From positions 1-49,136 of the forward strand of contig JAICLL010000030.1 of assembly GCA_025927475.1 (NCBI GenBank): DNA of 49,136 nucleotides, given 5' to 3'. The stretch comes from Pirellulales bacterium (GTDB lineage: Bacteria; Planctomycetota; Planctomycetia; Pirellulales; JAICIG01). Numbering within the stretch: the first letter of the stretch is position 1; each line of letters opens with the position of its first letter. Under the pieces are notes generated by a model. That model saw only the letters and a list, made by a program, of their open reading frames with translations, was not told the origin of the DNA and made no database searches. This document shows positions 27,400 to 35,068 of the stretch, piece by piece. The position numbers and the translations under genes were made by a program.

Positions 27400-27885
27400 A
27401 TGATTGGTCTCTCGCAAGGTTGGTCGCTTCAGGTGGACAGGGGGCCGGATTGGTTGTTTGTGAGGCCGAGCCTCGTCGCCGAGGGCGACGGGTCGGGTGA
27501 GGATGGTGTTCCCGTGGAAGGTGGTGTCGCCGTGGAAGGTGGTGTCGCCGTGGAAGATGGTGTCGCCGTGGAAGATGGTGTCGCCGTGGAAGATGGTGTC
27601 GATGACGCCTCGCTGGCCGACAGCGTCTGGTCGGTCATCGAGCAGCACTTCACCTACCGCGTGGTGGTCGAGTGCGAGCAGCTTGGCCGGCTCACCAGCG
27701 ACATGATCGCCCAGCTTCTGACGTTGAACCGGCGTATTCGCGGGCACGGGGGCACGCTACGGCTCTGCGGACTGTCCGACCACAACCAAGAGGCATTGCG
27801 GCAATGCCGCATTGACGGCTTTTTTCCGCGGTTTTCCGATCGCTCGCAAGCGGTGTTGGGCAATCGGCCTTGGCAGCCGCGCTAG
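27400..27885 (+). CDS. STAS-like (anti-sigma antagonist type) protein with acidic repeat linker
   Basis: A 161-residue protein. The C-terminal 90 residues have the STAS alpha/beta pattern (VVVECEQLGRLTSDMIAQLLTLNRRIRGHGGTLRLCGLSDHNQEALRQCRIDGFF), with no clear phosphorylatable D-S in the usual loop. The N-terminal part has WSLQVDRGPDWLFVRPS, then a run of five six-residue repeats (VEGGVA or VEDGVA) encoded by an 18-bp minisatellite at 27514-27603. AAGGAG lies 7 bases before the ATG. It lies 18 bases before the lysC stub at 27904, so it and lysC were probably neighbours before the island entered. Confidence 0.75.
   Translation: MIGLSQGWSLQVDRGPDWLFVRPSLVAEGDGSGEDGVPVEGGVAVEGGVAVEDGVAVEDGVAVEDGVDDASLADSVWSVIEQHFTYRVVVECEQLGRLTSDMIAQLLTLNRRIRGHGGTLRLCGLSDHNQEALRQCRIDGFFPRFSDRSQAVLGNRPWQPR
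27514..27603. repeat. 18-bp in-frame minisatellite inside the STAS-like gene
   Basis: Five tandem copies of GTGGAAGGTGGTGTCGCC with G-to-A changes converting VEGGVA to VEDGVA in the later copies. It keeps the reading frame. Confidence 0.9.
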
Positions 27886-27903
27886 GTGACTTCAGCCACC
27901 CGC

Positions 27904-27961
27904 ATGAGCATTTTGGTGCAAAAGTTCGGCGGCACCAGCGTCGCCGACAGCAATAAGATTC
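27904..27961 (+). repeat. Left copy of lysC-start direct repeat
   Basis: Fifty-eight bases starting exactly at the ATG of the stub. It differs from the right copy (37335-37392) only at codon 4 (TTG versus CTG) and codon 5 (GTG versus GTT). Upstream flanks are unrelated. Confidence 0.92.
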
Positions 27962-28041
27962 CGCGCCTCGGCCATCCGCCGGCTCAGTCCCACGGTAGCC
28001 GGGCCGCAACGGATGCCTCGGCGATTTTATGGTGCGCGTAG
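27904..28041 (+). pseudogene. lysC: Truncated aspartokinase stub
   Basis: The first 19 codons encode MSILVQKFGGTSVADSNKI, the aspartokinase N-terminus with the KFGGTS motif, then the frame enters island sequence and ends at a TAG at 28039-28041 after 45 residues. Everything beyond the KFGGTS strand, including the nucleotide-binding core, is missing. I read it as the piece of the original lysC 5' end left behind on the left side of the island. Confidence 0.85.
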
Positions 28042-29006
28042 GTTGGTACGGTGGCCGCTCGCATGCCGACCGCCTGAGCGCGGCTCAAACAACGTTCGAT
28101 GATCCGCGAGTCACGAAACATCCGATACCAGCCATCGACCCCCAACTTGGCGAACTCTGCCGCCAGCGACCGCCACTGGACCGGCCGACCGGCGACGGAA
28201 TTAGTCAAGGCATGGTTCAACTGAATTGAAAATCTCGCCACGCGGCCAACCTGCTCCGCGCACTGGCCACAATCTTCGAGGCCGGGCAAGTGCCGCGCAA
28301 GCACGGCCATCTGCTGTGCGCGGCGCTCGTCCGCTTGGTCCACGCGGGCGAGCGTTTGAGATGCCTCGTGGATGCGGAAGCAGGCGAGCGGCGTCGGATG
28401 GTAAAGACTCGCCCCAAGCCGTGCCAGCCGCAGCCAGTACTCCCAGTCGGCGGAGTAGGTGAGCGTTGCATCGGGTAACCCGACGAGTTGAACCGCCTCG
28501 GCGCTGAACAGCGTTGCCGGACTGGCGATAAAGCACTGCACCAAAAGCCGCGAAAGAACCTCCGCACACCCCAACTGCCGATTCACGTGCGATAGTGGGC
28601 AGTGCCAATAACCGATCCGGCGCCCAAGCGCATCGATATACCAACTCGGGTGGACGAAAAACGCCGCCTTGGGATGGCGCTCGGCCAGCCGGCGCAGCTT
28701 CGCCAGCCGCGACGGTCGCCACAGATCGTCTTGGTGCAGCCAACAAAGGTACCTGCCGTGTGCCACTGACATGCCAATCACCGTCGATTCGACCCAGTTG
28801 CCTGAGTGCCGGCGTGCGATCACTCGCATAGCTAGCCGCCTCGCATAGCTGGCAAGAATCGCGCGAGTGGCGTCCGTCGAGCCATCATCCACCGCGATGA
28901 TTTCGATCGCGTCGTCGTGTTGTCGCGCAACGCTTTCCAGGGCGTGGCCAATGAAATTGGCGCCGTTGAATGTCGGCATGACGACCGAGATCCAGGGGGC
29001 TCTCAT
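27984..29006 (-). CDS. Family 2 glycosyltransferase
   Basis: A 340-residue GT2 enzyme: WISVVMPTFNGANFIGHALESV at the first strand, IIAVDDGSTDATRAIL as the nucleotide-binding acidic turn, LCWLHQDDLW with the DxD-like metal site (HQDD), and YSADWEYWLRL as the conserved acceptor-side motif. It would transfer a sugar from a nucleotide donor to a polysaccharide or glycoprotein acceptor at the inner face of the membrane. No ribosome binding site is obvious before ATG 29006. It is the leftmost island gene, running towards the lysC stub with its stop only 22 bases from the repeat. Confidence 0.92.
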   Translation of the reverse strand: MRAPWISVVMPTFNGANFIGHALESVARQHDDAIEIIAVDDGSTDATRAILASYARRLAMRVIARRHSGNWVESTVIGMSVAHGRYLCWLHQDDLWRPSRLAKLRRLAERHPKAAFFVHPSWYIDALGRRIGYWHCPLSHVNRQLGCAEVLSRLLVQCFIASPATLFSAEAVQLVGLPDATLTYSADWEYWLRLARLGASLYHPTPLACFRIHEASQTLARVDQADERRAQQMAVLARHLPGLEDCGQCAEQVGRVARFSIQLNHALTNSVAGRPVQWRSLAAEFAKLGVDGWYRMFRDSRIIERCLSRAQAVGMRAATVPTYAHHKIAEASVAARLPWD

Positions 29007-29138
29007 AATGGGGCGTTACCGGAGACGAAAGCGGGTGTCACCATTGTTGCCAGAGAATCTCGGTGACGCCAGTCTCGGCGGTTTAAAGCCACCGAGCAAC
29101 CGGCTTGCTATGCCCCGTTCACTTGGTTGCGGGTCAGT

Positions 29139-29537
29139 CTAATTGCGCGGGCTAACGAGCCAACTAACGCCGATGCAGAGATAGCCCAGAGTGATGCTTA
29201 ACAACAGACCGCCGCCATAGAGCTTTGTCGCGGTTGTGCTCATGCTAGTAACTGTGCCCATTCCTTGCTTGCTAAACCAGTGCGGAAAATCGCCGAGCTT
29301 CATCAAGACGTAGAAAAGCAGCATCGACACCGGAATCAGAGCACCAATGCAGAATGACCGCATCACCGTTGAACCTTGAACGATGCCGATAACTGCGAAG
29401 GCAAAGCACACGGGCACGAGAAGAAGTAGCGTTCGGTTAGCCGTCTCCATTGGGGCTTGGAACATCAACGCCAGAACACCCGCAATCGCGGTGATGGTGG
29501 CGAGCATTGCAGCGAGGGTGAACTGCGGCTTTTCCAT
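29139..29537 (-). CDS. Small four-TM membrane protein
   Basis: A 132-residue protein starting MEKPQFTLAAMLATITAIAGVLALMF. It has four hydrophobic segments (about 9-28, 36-53, 60-78, 106-125). The KPQFTL...A..T..A opening resembles a class of short planctomycete membrane proteins that begin with a QF-T/S-L motif. GAGG lies 5 bases before ATG 29537; the frame is open to 29579 but that start has no ribosome binding site. No function can be assigned. Base composition is less GC-rich than the genes outside the island. Confidence 0.7.
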   Translation of the reverse strand: MEKPQFTLAAMLATITAIAGVLALMFQAPMETANRTLLLLVPVCFAFAVIGIVQGSTVMRSFCIGALIPVSMLLFYVLMKLGDFPHWFSKQGMGTVTSMSTTATKLYGGGLLLSITLGYLCIGVSWLVSPRN

Positions 29538-29790
29538 GTTCGCCTCATAAGGGATTGACGTGTTCGGCCCGAAAAGCATAATTAGACCAAGCTAAACTAC
29601 TTACGCAAGAAGCCCCGCGCAATTGAAAGTCAGGAGTCAGCCAGGTTAGCTCCAGTGTCCACGAAATCGTCGCACCCGGGGCGGTGTATCGAGATATCTC
29701 GCGAGAGCAGACGGAGAACTGAATTTCAGGCAGGTTATCGCAGAACTTGGAGTCAGTGATTGGAAGCCAAGGCCGCACTAGGAACTTCCC
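29538..29790. other. Island spacer between divergent genes
   Basis: About 250 bases between the membrane protein gene and the next plus-strand gene. An open frame of 77 codons on the minus strand (29545-29778) has no ribosome binding site and no recognised similarity. Nothing else seen. Confidence 0.4.
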
Positions 29791-30438
29791 ATGTTGCCGT
29801 TCCTCGATCTTTCGGAGTGCCGGCGGATGCGCGCACTGTTACGACTGGCCGAAGCGCGTCAAGAAGCCGCGTCCGCGGGGCACGACGGGCGCCGGGCGAC
29901 GGTTATCGTCGAATCGCTCCGCCCAGTCAGAATCACTGATGGAGACCTAACTTGGCTCGTAAATGAGCGCCTCGCCCATTTCACAACGAAACCAACGGAG
30001 GCGCCGCGCCAAAAGCGACTTCGGCGAAATAAATCGACTGGACGCGCGGCCTTGGCTATCACCGACGCCGGTCTCGCCCGCGTCGCCCTCTGCATTCCGC
30101 AAATCGTCCACTTTGTAGAGCCGGTTCTGTGTTGGGACGCGGCACCAGGCAGTTGGACACTGGATGGCGAACTCGTTAAACACTTGGGCGAGAACGCGAC
30201 CGCCCAGCGCCGGATCCTTCAAGCCTGCCAGGACGTCGGTTGGACGCACGAGCCGATCAACAACCCGTGGCGTGCCATGTCCGCTAGCCAGCGAAGCCGC
30301 TACCTCCGCGTGGCACTTGCCAGACTAAACAAAAGCCAAAAGTCCGGCCGCAAGATTCACTTTACCTCGATGGACGACGGCCGCCAGTTCCGCTGGAGCT
30401 TTGTACTGCCTAAGGGATGCGACGATGCGGTGCAGTAG
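29791..30438 (+). CDS. Planctomycete-type hypothetical protein, winged-helix-like C-terminal half
   Basis: A 215-residue protein with no signal peptide. The C-terminal half (PVLCWDAAPGSWTLDGELVKHLGENATAQRRILQACQDVGW...SRYLRVALARLNKSQKSGRKIHFTSMDDGRQFRWSF) has the arrangement of a family I recognise from planctomycetes: a short W-D...L-x-G-E-V-K element, a helix ending in W, and a final loop rich in R and G before W. It looks like a DNA-binding-type winged helix, though that is inference. AGGAA lies 6 bases before the ATG. The N-terminal half is basic and may be a linker. In the island it may be regulatory. Confidence 0.65.
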   Translation: MLPFLDLSECRRMRALLRLAEARQEAASAGHDGRRATVIVESLRPVRITDGDLTWLVNERLAHFTTKPTEAPRQKRLRRNKSTGRAALAITDAGLARVALCIPQIVHFVEPVLCWDAAPGSWTLDGELVKHLGENATAQRRILQACQDVGWTHEPINNPWRAMSASQRSRYLRVALARLNKSQKSGRKIHFTSMDDGRQFRWSFVLPKGCDDAVQ

Positions 30439-30602
30439 GGTAGAGGGAGCGGCGCCTCACTTCGCTTCGGGTAATTGACCGCGCGCATAGTCTTGGTAAT
30501 CTCCCTTTGACTGCCGTACTAGCCCCGATGGTCGTGGATGGCTCCGAACCGGCTTCGGCGAATGCATTGGGGAACCCCAACATGCGATCTGGAGGTGAAA
30601 GT

Positions 30603-31067
30603 ATGCCGGCTTTAAAAGTCTTTAGTCTTGTTTTCACGGGGGTAGTTTTTATCACAGCATGTGCCGAGTGCCTTTCTGGAATTGGCTACAAAAAGTGTCC
30701 GGCAATACTCTCGCGCTCCGAGTTGGCAGCACGCATCGGCGGCGATTGCGGAAATCGGGGCTGCAGAGGGACGCTGGACTGTGACCCGAAAGGCGGTGGC
30801 GCGAACGCGTGTGAATATACCGAGGGCTGCGAGGTCTACGGGAAGGTTTGCTATGAAGTCGGCTTTCTGCAGTCGTCTCCTGCTTGCGATGTTCAGATGG
30901 GCTTTCAAAATTGCAGCATAACCGTTAGCCCGACGAACTGCGCGACGATAATGAAGGGTCCTGTGATGAATAACACCTGCCCGCAAGGATGCGCGTTTGA
31001 CAGTGGTATCAAGTGCGGTGCATTTTTGCAGTCGTGCTCGGCAGACGAGTGCCCACCAAATCCGTAG
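30603..31067 (+). CDS. Cys-rich probable lipoprotein
   Basis: A 154-residue protein. The first 20 residues form a signal sequence (K5, hydrophobic 6-16) ending in ITAC, which fits a lipobox with lipidated Cys20. The mature part contains 16 further Cys, many in CxxxC or CxxC-type spacing (DCGNRGCRGTLDC, EGCEVYGKVC, NTCPQGC, KCGAFLQSCSADEC), enough for up to eight disulfides, and is otherwise Gly/Asn/Ser-rich. No GG processing site is seen. GGAGG lies 7 bases before ATG 30603; the frame is open to 30507 but that start is unlikely. It opens the plus-strand cassette that continues with a LolA-like protein and a C39 peptidase. I know no named family for it. Confidence 0.78.
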   Translation: MPALKVFSLVFTGVVFITACAECLSGIGYKKCPAILSRSELAARIGGDCGNRGCRGTLDCDPKGGGANACEYTEGCEVYGKVCYEVGFLQSSPACDVQMGFQNCSITVSPTNCATIMKGPVMNNTCPQGCAFDSGIKCGAFLQSCSADECPPNP

Positions 31068-31089
31068 AGTATGCAGAGAACCATTCGAT

Positions 31090-32166
31090 ATGTGTCCAGT
31101 CATGGTTACGGCCTTTGTGGTTGTGTGCGCAATCTTGTTGAGCGGAGATTCGGGGGTGTCGGTCTCCGATCTCCTGCGTGCGGTTGCTGACCGCGAGTCG
31201 GTGATCAGCGATGCCTCATACCACGTCACCCTTCGAGCTCGCACCTATGACGAAGGCGGCGCGGAGTTAGGCGGCGCGGACTACGATGTAACTGTTGTTG
31301 CCGACGGCGCCGGGCGGTATCGGCTTGAAGGGACTAAGACGGATCTGCGCGCAGACCCTCGCCTGGGGCGAGTCTTAACGAAGATCGTGCAGACTTTTGA
31401 CGGCAGCATACAGAAAGGGGCGTCGGGTACAGATGCACTAACGCATGGGTGGATCGCGAGCGGTGCTACCCCATCGTCCCTCCCGGTCGAGCCGCGTGAA
31501 TTCACGACCAACTTCCAGTGGAAGCGCGTCAGCGAATTCCTACGTGAAAGCCGGCGCCTGAGCGCAGGCGATCCCCTTATCGTTGGGCGCGCGGATTTCG
31601 AGGGCCGCCCAACATTGGTAGTTGAAACGGCCACGGTCGAGGCGGGCGGGCAATCTTGGAAACAGCAGTTCCATATTGATGCTGAGCATGGGTTCAGCGT
31701 GGTGCGGAAGGCCTCGCTCTTCAGAGATACAGATTCCGATGAGTGGATGGCAAACTATGTCTGCGAACTTACGGAGCCCATTGAGGTCGCGCCAACAATT
31801 TGGTTGCCGCAGCATGGGGTGACGCGGTTATATCAAAAGTTTGACGGCAAGCCTCGTTATCTCGAATCAGAAGTCGATGCGCGGATCGACGGGTGGCTCC
31901 TTAACACGGGGGTTTCGGATACCACATTCGAGTTTGCGTTCCCGCCGAATGTGTTCGTGACAGATAAGCAGACCGGCAAATCGTACCTGACTGGCCTGGT
32001 GAGCGACCCGCTCCTGGCGGCGCAGACGGCGGATGCCCGCCGGCTCGCGTCGCGTCGCTTCGGCTCGGTTACCGTCCTCTTGGTGGCCGTTCTCGTCGCC
32101 ATCGTAGCACTATCCGTCATTCGCGTCCGCGCCGGCCGCGCCAAAGGGCCGGTCTCCAATGGTTAA
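31090..32166 (+). CDS. LolA-fold-like exported protein with C-terminal membrane anchor
   Basis: A 358-residue protein: N-terminal hydrophobic signal (about 5-18, MVTAFVVVCAILLSG), then a beta-rich region with a LolA/MucB-type pattern (LLRAVADRESVISDASYHVTLRA, GRYRLEG, IVQTFDGSIQKG, GRPTLVVETATVEAGGQSWKQQFHIDAEHGFSVVR, IWLPQHGVTRLYQK), ending in a hydrophobic segment (SVTVLLVAVLVAIVALSVI) with a short basic tail. LolA carries lipoproteins; a homologue anchored in the membrane beside a probable lipoprotein gene is a suggestive pairing, but the fold call is by eye. ATG 31090 or 31102 are both possible. It overlaps the C39 gene start by 8 bases. Confidence 0.68.
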   Translation: MCPVMVTAFVVVCAILLSGDSGVSVSDLLRAVADRESVISDASYHVTLRARTYDEGGAELGGADYDVTVVADGAGRYRLEGTKTDLRADPRLGRVLTKIVQTFDGSIQKGASGTDALTHGWIASGATPSSLPVEPREFTTNFQWKRVSEFLRESRRLSAGDPLIVGRADFEGRPTLVVETATVEAGGQSWKQQFHIDAEHGFSVVRKASLFRDTDSDEWMANYVCELTEPIEVAPTIWLPQHGVTRLYQKFDGKPRYLESEVDARIDGWLLNTGVSDTTFEFAFPPNVFVTDKQTGKSYLTGLVSDPLLAAQTADARRLASRRFGSVTVLLVAVLVAIVALSVIRVRAGRAKGPVSNG

Positions 32167-32737
32167 CCCCTGTCGCGTCCCTCGACTATCTGCTGCCGCA
32201 CATGTGGGCTGGGCGCTTGCGATTCTGTTGTGCGCGCCATTCGCCGCCGATTATGTTGTCGGACGCTTCGCCGTATCGCGCTCGCGGGGACCGCGCCGCG
32301 CGGTCGCGCCTGACTGCCCGTGCGGCGTGGTAGCTGCTGCGGTTGCCTCGCGTTGCGTGGGCCGCCCGATTGCCCTTGACGACGTCCGCCGCAATATGCT
32401 GGTTGACCCGCTTGGCCGGACCTCGATGCTTGAGTTGCTTCGTGCCCTGCAGCGACTCGGGGTTCCGGCGACGCCCGCGAAGCTCGACGCTGCATCGCTC
32501 CGCGCGGCGGCCACGCCTGCGGTTCTATTTGTCGACGGCTCGCACTTCGTGACCGCGATTCCCGCAGCCGGGCGCCGAGTCGTGCTGATCGATCCGCCCA
32601 CGGCGCCGACCCTTGTCGGGCCGCGCGAACTCGGCCGGATCAGGCGCGGCGAGGCGGTCTTGATAGCGAACGACCCGCAGACACTCACGGGCTGTTTGCG
32701 ACGGATCTCGCTGGAGCCACAAACGGAAACTCAATGA
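32159..32737 (+). CDS. C39-type cysteine peptidase without transporter
   Basis: A 192-residue membrane-anchored protein. A hydrophobic segment at about 13-30 is followed by a C39-like papain fold: APDCPCGVVAAAVASRCVGRPI with the catalytic Cys53 in the DC turn, HFVTAI with His129 and VLIDPP with Asp145 forming the triad, and the intervening TSMLELLRALQRLGVPATPAKLD as in bacteriocin-processing C39 domains. The usual oxyanion Gln upstream of DC is absent. No ABC transporter domain is attached. Its ATG lies inside the end of the previous gene, so the two are translationally coupled. The substrate is unknown; the Cys-rich lipoprotein two genes upstream is one candidate. Confidence 0.75.
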   Translation: MVNPCRVPRLSAAAHVGWALAILLCAPFAADYVVGRFAVSRSRGPRRAVAPDCPCGVVAAAVASRCVGRPIALDDVRRNMLVDPLGRTSMLELLRALQRLGVPATPAKLDAASLRAAATPAVLFVDGSHFVTAIPAAGRRVVLIDPPTAPTLVGPRELGRIRRGEAVLIANDPQTLTGCLRRISLEPQTETQ

Positions 32738-32790
32738 AGATCGGCGCCGCATGTTGCCGCTGACGCAGTTACTACATCCGGAGCTCGCCG

Positions 32791-33924
32791 ATGAAAAGCC
32801 GACTTTGGTTTGGCTGCCTCTGCTGTGGGTTACTTACGGCACCCGTTCTGCTCCCACTTTGCCTCTGGATCGTACCGAGGGGATCAGAAAAAGGCAGCCC
32901 GCACACGGCTGGCGCGGCGTTGGAGCTTGATCATTGGGAGCACGATTTCGGCGTCGTGTTGCCCGGTTGCAAGGTCAACGCGGTGTTTGAGATCCAAAAC
33001 TCGGGTAGCGATGACCTTCTGATAACCAATCTTGAAAAGTCGTGCGGCTGCACCGCGCCGCTGCTCGGATGCAACCGATTGCCCCCCGGCACTGCGACGA
33101 CGCTACTCGTCGACTTGAAGATCCGCGCACGGCCCGGAAACATTGGACACTTTGTTAGTTTCGCCACGAACGACCCGCGGCACGCCCAAGTACGTCTGCC
33201 CATTCGTGCAAAAGCGCAACGGCCCGTCGACGCGCTTCCGACGGATATTTATCTCGGCATGCTCGCCCCGGGCCGCGAGGTCGCGCGCGTTGTGGAGGTT
33301 TTTTCCACCGATGCCGCACCGTTGGAAGGTGTCCGCGCGACGGCAAGCCAGCCTTGGGTCAGCGTCGAGGAACTTGACGGCGCCGCCGAGCACTGTCGCC
33401 GCTTCCGTGTTATCGTCAGGACCCCGCAGACCGCTGGCGCGTTCGACGAGATTATCACGTTCCGCGCGGCGACCAGGCACGAATTTTCCGTGGTGGTCGG
33501 TATCCGCGGGGAGGTGTGCCAGGCGCAGCGTGTTTCCCCGCCACGTGTGTTGCTTGGCGCGCGTCCGCCATCGACGCGCGCGGAAGCGCGCCTCGTACTG
33601 CATGGCCCGCAGCAGGCGCACATAAGGGCAGTTGAGGCTCGCGACGGTGCCCTTCAACTCATTGAATGGAGTCAAACGCCCCTCAACGATCGTTCGATAC
33701 TTATCCGCTTGACAGTCGCCATCCCGCCCCAGGAGGGATACCACTCGGGCGCGATTTTACTGGACCTGGATGGAAGCGACCCTCGCATTGAGGTTCCGGT
33801 CGGGTGCTTGGTTCGCTGCGAGCGTGAAACGGCCTCCGATAATGCCGCTGGCTCAGCCGGGGCGGCGGCCAACACCCCGCAAGTCCAGTTTGCGACGATG
33901 GCGGAAAGCAGCGACCCGCGGTGA
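32791..33924 (+). CDS. DUF1573 protein, exported or membrane-anchored
   Basis: A 377-residue protein with a hydrophobic N-terminus (about 5-27, cysteine-containing). The DUF1573 domain is clear in LELDHWEHDFGVVLPGCKVNAVFEIQNSGSDDLLITNLEKSCGCTAPLL, the F-G-x-V...G...F...N.G...L.I..v..SCGCT signature, with the SCGCT Cys pair retained. Two further Ig-like beta-sandwich regions follow. Such domains are periplasmic scaffold or binding modules. GGAG lies 7 bases before the ATG. It sits between the C39 gene (53 bases) and the pseudopilin gene. Confidence 0.85.
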   Translation: MKSRLWFGCLCCGLLTAPVLLPLCLWIVPRGSEKGSPHTAGAALELDHWEHDFGVVLPGCKVNAVFEIQNSGSDDLLITNLEKSCGCTAPLLGCNRLPPGTATTLLVDLKIRARPGNIGHFVSFATNDPRHAQVRLPIRAKAQRPVDALPTDIYLGMLAPGREVARVVEVFSTDAAPLEGVRATASQPWVSVEELDGAAEHCRRFRVIVRTPQTAGAFDEIITFRAATRHEFSVVVGIRGEVCQAQRVSPPRVLLGARPPSTRAEARLVLHGPQQAHIRAVEARDGALQLIEWSQTPLNDRSILIRLTVAIPPQEGYHSGAILLDLDGSDPRIEVPVGCLVRCERETASDNAAGSAGAAANTPQVQFATMAESSDPR

Positions 33925-33988
33925 TGTCACGCTCCGCGAATGTGATGGGGCAGTCTCACGAGGGCCGCACCTACTTGGATTGTGCCAT

Positions 33989-35068
33989 ATGGTTATTCGA
34001 CACTGTAATCGTATTGTCGGCGCCTGCTGCCGGCGCCGCTCCGGCGGCTCCTCGTCTGCTCAAAGTCGTGCGACCCCGCCGCCGATACGGCACCGCGCGG
34101 GGCTGACGTTGATGGAACTGCTGGTCGTGATTTCGGTCATTGGGATGCTGATGGCGCTCTTACTGCCGGCAGTACAACGGGCGCGCGAGGCAGCGAGGCG
34201 GAACCAGTGCGCGAATAATATCCGTAATTTGGGGCTAGCGGTTCAGGGCGAGATGAATGCCAAGCGGCGCTTGCCCGCCTCGGGCAACTTCAGCACAAAG
34301 GGCGTCCCGTTCCATGATTGGGTAGTCAATATTTTGCCGTACATCGAACGAGCGGATTTGATTGGCCAGTGGCGCTTCGATCAGCCGTCAAACGAGCCAC
34401 CGAATGCGCCGCTGGGGACGATAGCGATCGGTGCGCTCACCTGCCCCGACGACACGGCCACCGGCAGCGCGGCTCGGCTTAACTTCTTAGCAAACGGCGG
34501 TTTCGGCTGGACGGAGCCCGTCGACTGCCCTTCCGTCGGCAGCAGCGCGAGCAGTCCTCAACCCTTCGACTACAACGGCAACGGCGTCACTTGCGCGACG
34601 AACGCCGCACAAGATGGCAGCCCTTTCGGCACTGATAAAGCGATTTTCTTCAAGACGGGACTTTTCTTTCCGGAGAATTGGCCCTATGGGTCGGGCACCG
34701 AGCGGCACCATACTCCCGATTCGATCTATGACGGGCTGTCACTTACCATCTTGTTGGGCGAGAAGCGCTGGATGCCCGGGAGGTTCGCCGGGTGGGCCGA
34801 CCCACACCCATTGAGCAACTGCTTTTTTATGAGCGCCTCCGTCTGCCAGAACAACAAGTGCTCGCCAGGCAACGTCGACTGGCGCCGCGCCCGCAGCAGC
34901 TCGTCGCCCTCTTCGTGGCATCCTGGCGGGGTAAATGTCATATTCTGCGACGGTCACCTGAAGTTTCTCGGAGACGGCGTCGACGGCGCGGTTTACGCCT
35001 GGATGATGACACCGCAGGGGAGCAAAATCAAAGGCGCGCTGGCCCAGCCGCCGATGGGTTACCAGTGA
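33989..35068 (+). CDS. DUF1559 pseudopilin-like protein
   Basis: A 359-residue protein. The prepilin N-terminal motif is RAG|LTLMELLVVISVIGMLMALLLPAVQRAREAARRNQC: a Gly before the cleavage site, Glu at position 5 of the mature helix, and a long hydrophobic helix. The C-terminal end carries the H-x9-DG pattern (WHPGGVNVIFCDGHLKFLGDG). Both features define planctomycete DUF1559 type II-like pseudopilins. The leader of about 40 residues before the cleavage site is unusually long, so the start (ATG 33989 chosen) is uncertain; the frame is open further upstream. Its stop shares one base with the next ATG (TGATG at 35066). Confidence 0.88.
   Translation: MVIRHCNRIVGACCRRRSGGSSSAQSRATPPPIRHRAGLTLMELLVVISVIGMLMALLLPAVQRAREAARRNQCANNIRNLGLAVQGEMNAKRRLPASGNFSTKGVPFHDWVVNILPYIERADLIGQWRFDQPSNEPPNAPLGTIAIGALTCPDDTATGSAARLNFLANGGFGWTEPVDCPSVGSSASSPQPFDYNGNGVTCATNAAQDGSPFGTDKAIFFKTGLFFPENWPYGSGTERHHTPDSIYDGLSLTILLGEKRWMPGRFAGWADPHPLSNCFFMSASVCQNNKCSPGNVDWRRARSSSSPSSWHPGGVNVIFCDGHLKFLGDGVDGAVYAWMMTPQGSKIKGALAQPPMGYQ

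Noticed and set aside
29545-29778. 77-codon minus-strand frame in the island spacer
   Set aside because: No ribosome binding site and no recognisable pattern; it overlaps the start region of the 29139-29537 gene.
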